Shown: positions 62,304 through 64,000 of the stretch, piece after piece
How the letters are laid out: the number at the start of each line of letters is the position of its first letter
Numbering within the stretch: the stretch's first letter is position 1
Source: Cygnus atratus
Lineage: Eukaryota > Chordata > Aves > Anseriformes > Anatidae
DNA length: 64,000 nt
Direction of reading: 5' to 3'
Assembly (NCBI RefSeq): GCF_013377495.2
Contig: NC_066364.1
Location: 102,177,975 to 102,241,974, forward strand
Notes under the pieces: model-generated
Databases searched by the model: none
Seen by the model: the letters and a program-made list of their open reading frames with translations, nothing else
Told to the model about the DNA's origin: nothing
Position numbers and translations under genes: made by a program

Positions 62304-64000
62304 ATATTGGAATTAGAGCAGTTCAGTTGGAAGGGACCTTCAAAGACCATCAAGTCCAAGTGCCTGGCCACCTCAGGGCTGCCCAAAAGTTGAAGCATGT
62401 TACTGAGGGCGCTGCCCCACTGCCTCTTGAACACTGACAGGCGTGGGGCATCAACCACCTCTCTAGGAAGCCTGTCCCAGCGTCTGACCACCCTGAGGGT
62501 AAATAAATGTTTCCTCATGCCCAGTCTGACCCGCCCCAACCCAGCTCCGTGCCGTTCCCATGCATCCTGCCATCAGTTCCCAGGAGCAGAGCCCAGCACC
62601 TCCCTGCCAGACGCAGCCCCAGTCACTACAACCCTCGGAGCTCTACCGTCAAGCCAGTTCATCGCCCAGCCAAGTCTGAACACGTTTCTCTCTGTCAGTT
62701 TGACTGGCAGCTCTGTGGTTTCCTGAGCCTTCTCTCATGCCCAGTTTGCAGACGGGTGTAGTGCTGGCTGCTGCTAGTCAGCAGGGACCTCCCCAGGCTG
62801 CCCCGACCTTTGGTAAATTGTGGAGGGGGCTCCAGCTGTAACATTCACCAACTCCTGCAGGTCTCTGGGGGTGAATCCTGTCAGCCCCAAGGATTTATGA
62901 ACATTCATACAACTGGCCCCTTACAATTTCTGTGACCACAAATGGAAAGTCATTGCAACCCAAGTCATGGATTGTCAATGCTGAGGACCAGGCAATCCAA
63001 GATCTATTATTAATATTAAAAACTGAGGCAAAAAAGGCATTAAATGCCTCCACCTTTTCCTCACTCCTATTTGCTAGGTGACCATCTTCGCCAAGTATCA
63101 GTCCAATGTTTTCCTTTGGCCTTCTCTTGCTGTTGACATATATAAAAAGGCCTTCTTTGTTGTCTGACACTACAGCGGCCACTACCAGCTTTTCTTGCTT
63201 TCTGCCTACAGATACGAACTGCAGCTCTGTACTCTCCCTGTGAAGCCAGACCTTGCTTCCAGAGATCATCTATTTTCTTTTTCTGTCCTAGTTTCCTGTT
63301 CAGCCAAGCCGATCTTCTGTCCCACTCGCTTGACCTGTGACACAATGGGATTGTAGAAGGTGGTTCTTGAAAAGCAAGGAGCTCTCATGGACCCCTAAAC
63401 CCTCTAAAGCTGATTCCCTGGGAACACTGCTAGCTCCCTGAATACCTTAAAGTTTGCTCTCTTAAAATCCAGGGTGGCAAATCTGCTGACCTTTTTTTCT
63501 TATTACACCAAAAATTTTGAACTCAACGATTTCACAATCAGCATGGTCAAAAGAGCTCCCTAACATCACCTCTCCCACAAGGCCTTCCTTATTCTCAAAA
63601 AACAGATCTAAGAGGGCACCTTTCCTAGTTGGCTTGCTCAGTACTTGTGACAGGACATTGCTGTCAACATGCTTTAGGAATTCCCCAGACTTGCATGTCA
63701 CAGCAGTACAATATTCCCAATTTGTGTCTGGGAAGTTGAAAACTCCCTGGGAAGTTGAAAACTCCCATAAGGACAAGGTAACCGATCCCAAGATTTCCCC
63801 TAATTGCCTATAGAACAGCTCATCCATGCTATCATCTGGAGTGGGCAGTTGATAGCAGTCACCCACGACATCTGCTTTGCTTTCCATCCCCTTAATCCTC
63901 ATCAAGAGGCTCTCTACTGCATCATCCCTAACTGCAAGTGCTGAACAGTCTAATCTCTCCCTTTTAGATTAAAATCTCCCAGGGAAAAATAACCTTTTTC
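62304..64000 (-). mobile_element. CR1 LINE, long decayed copy with endonuclease and RT parts, continues past the window
   Basis: Read on the minus strand from 64000, it encodes an endonuclease part (ALLDLFFENKEGLVGEV, VEFKIFGV), the linker (AWLNRKLGQKKKIDDLWKQG, KVEAFNAFFASVFN), an RT N-terminal part with frameshifts near 62750-62900 (GEVPADW), a piece like NWLDGRAPRVVV, then the ORF2 C-terminus (LFTLRVVRRWDRLPREVVDA) and a 3' UTR ending near 62304. Between the recognisable RT pieces, the stretch with the catalytic FADD motif is missing, so the copy has internal deletions. A 19-bp tandem duplication at 63728-63765 shifts the frame inside the endonuclease. It is clearly inactive and shares the gene's orientation. 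Confidence 0.93.

Noticed and set aside
1..64000. CRISPR arrays, bacterial operons, tRNA or rRNA genes
   Set aside because: No regular spacer arrays, no ribosome-binding-site-led gene rows, and no tRNA B-box or rRNA sequence was recognised on either strand.

Overview
The window is vertebrate nuclear DNA, most likely from a bird. It is AT-rich and almost entirely intronic. It carries several CR1 (chicken repeat 1) LINE fragments with the typical 3' tail (TTGGAAGGGACC on the + strand), and there are no bacterial-type genes. The species cannot be resolved from the sequence alone.

One protein gene can be supported. It is on the minus strand and I assign it to RPS6KC1 (ribosomal protein S6 kinase delta-1, RPK118). 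Nine constitutive-looking coding exons plus one candidate cassette exon were found by translating the minus strand and matching splice sites and phase. In transcript order they are 58516-58481, 54015-53895, 47222-47107, 44886-44793, (40149-40090, cassette), 39262-38900, 23925-23807, 16072-15980, 4514-4467 and 2874-2742. Every junction has AG/GT borders and keeps the reading frame. Together they encode most of the PX (phosphoinositide-binding) domain, an acidic/serine linker, the MIT domain, and the start of the degenerate first kinase-like domain. The start-codon exon lies beyond position 64000. The large central exon(s) and the C-terminal kinase domain lie to the left of position 1.

The rest is intron. 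Notable contents are poly-T/poly-A tracts (one poly-T flanked by 11-bp direct repeats), an AT microsatellite, and a degenerate A-rich tandem repeat of about 55-60 bp period at 52.3-53.1 kb with a G-quadruplex-capable run inside. There is an LTR-like block at 24.65-25.44 kb next to a CR1 piece that has lost its 3' end, and a long decayed CR1 running off the right edge (62.3-64.0 kb). All CR1 pieces lie in the same orientation as the host gene.

No new multi-gene system is visible. The observations most worth checking are the unlisted in-frame cassette exon between the PX and MIT parts of RPS6KC1, and the A-rich minisatellite. Family functions are from general knowledge. Exon borders were read directly from the sequence without transcript data.
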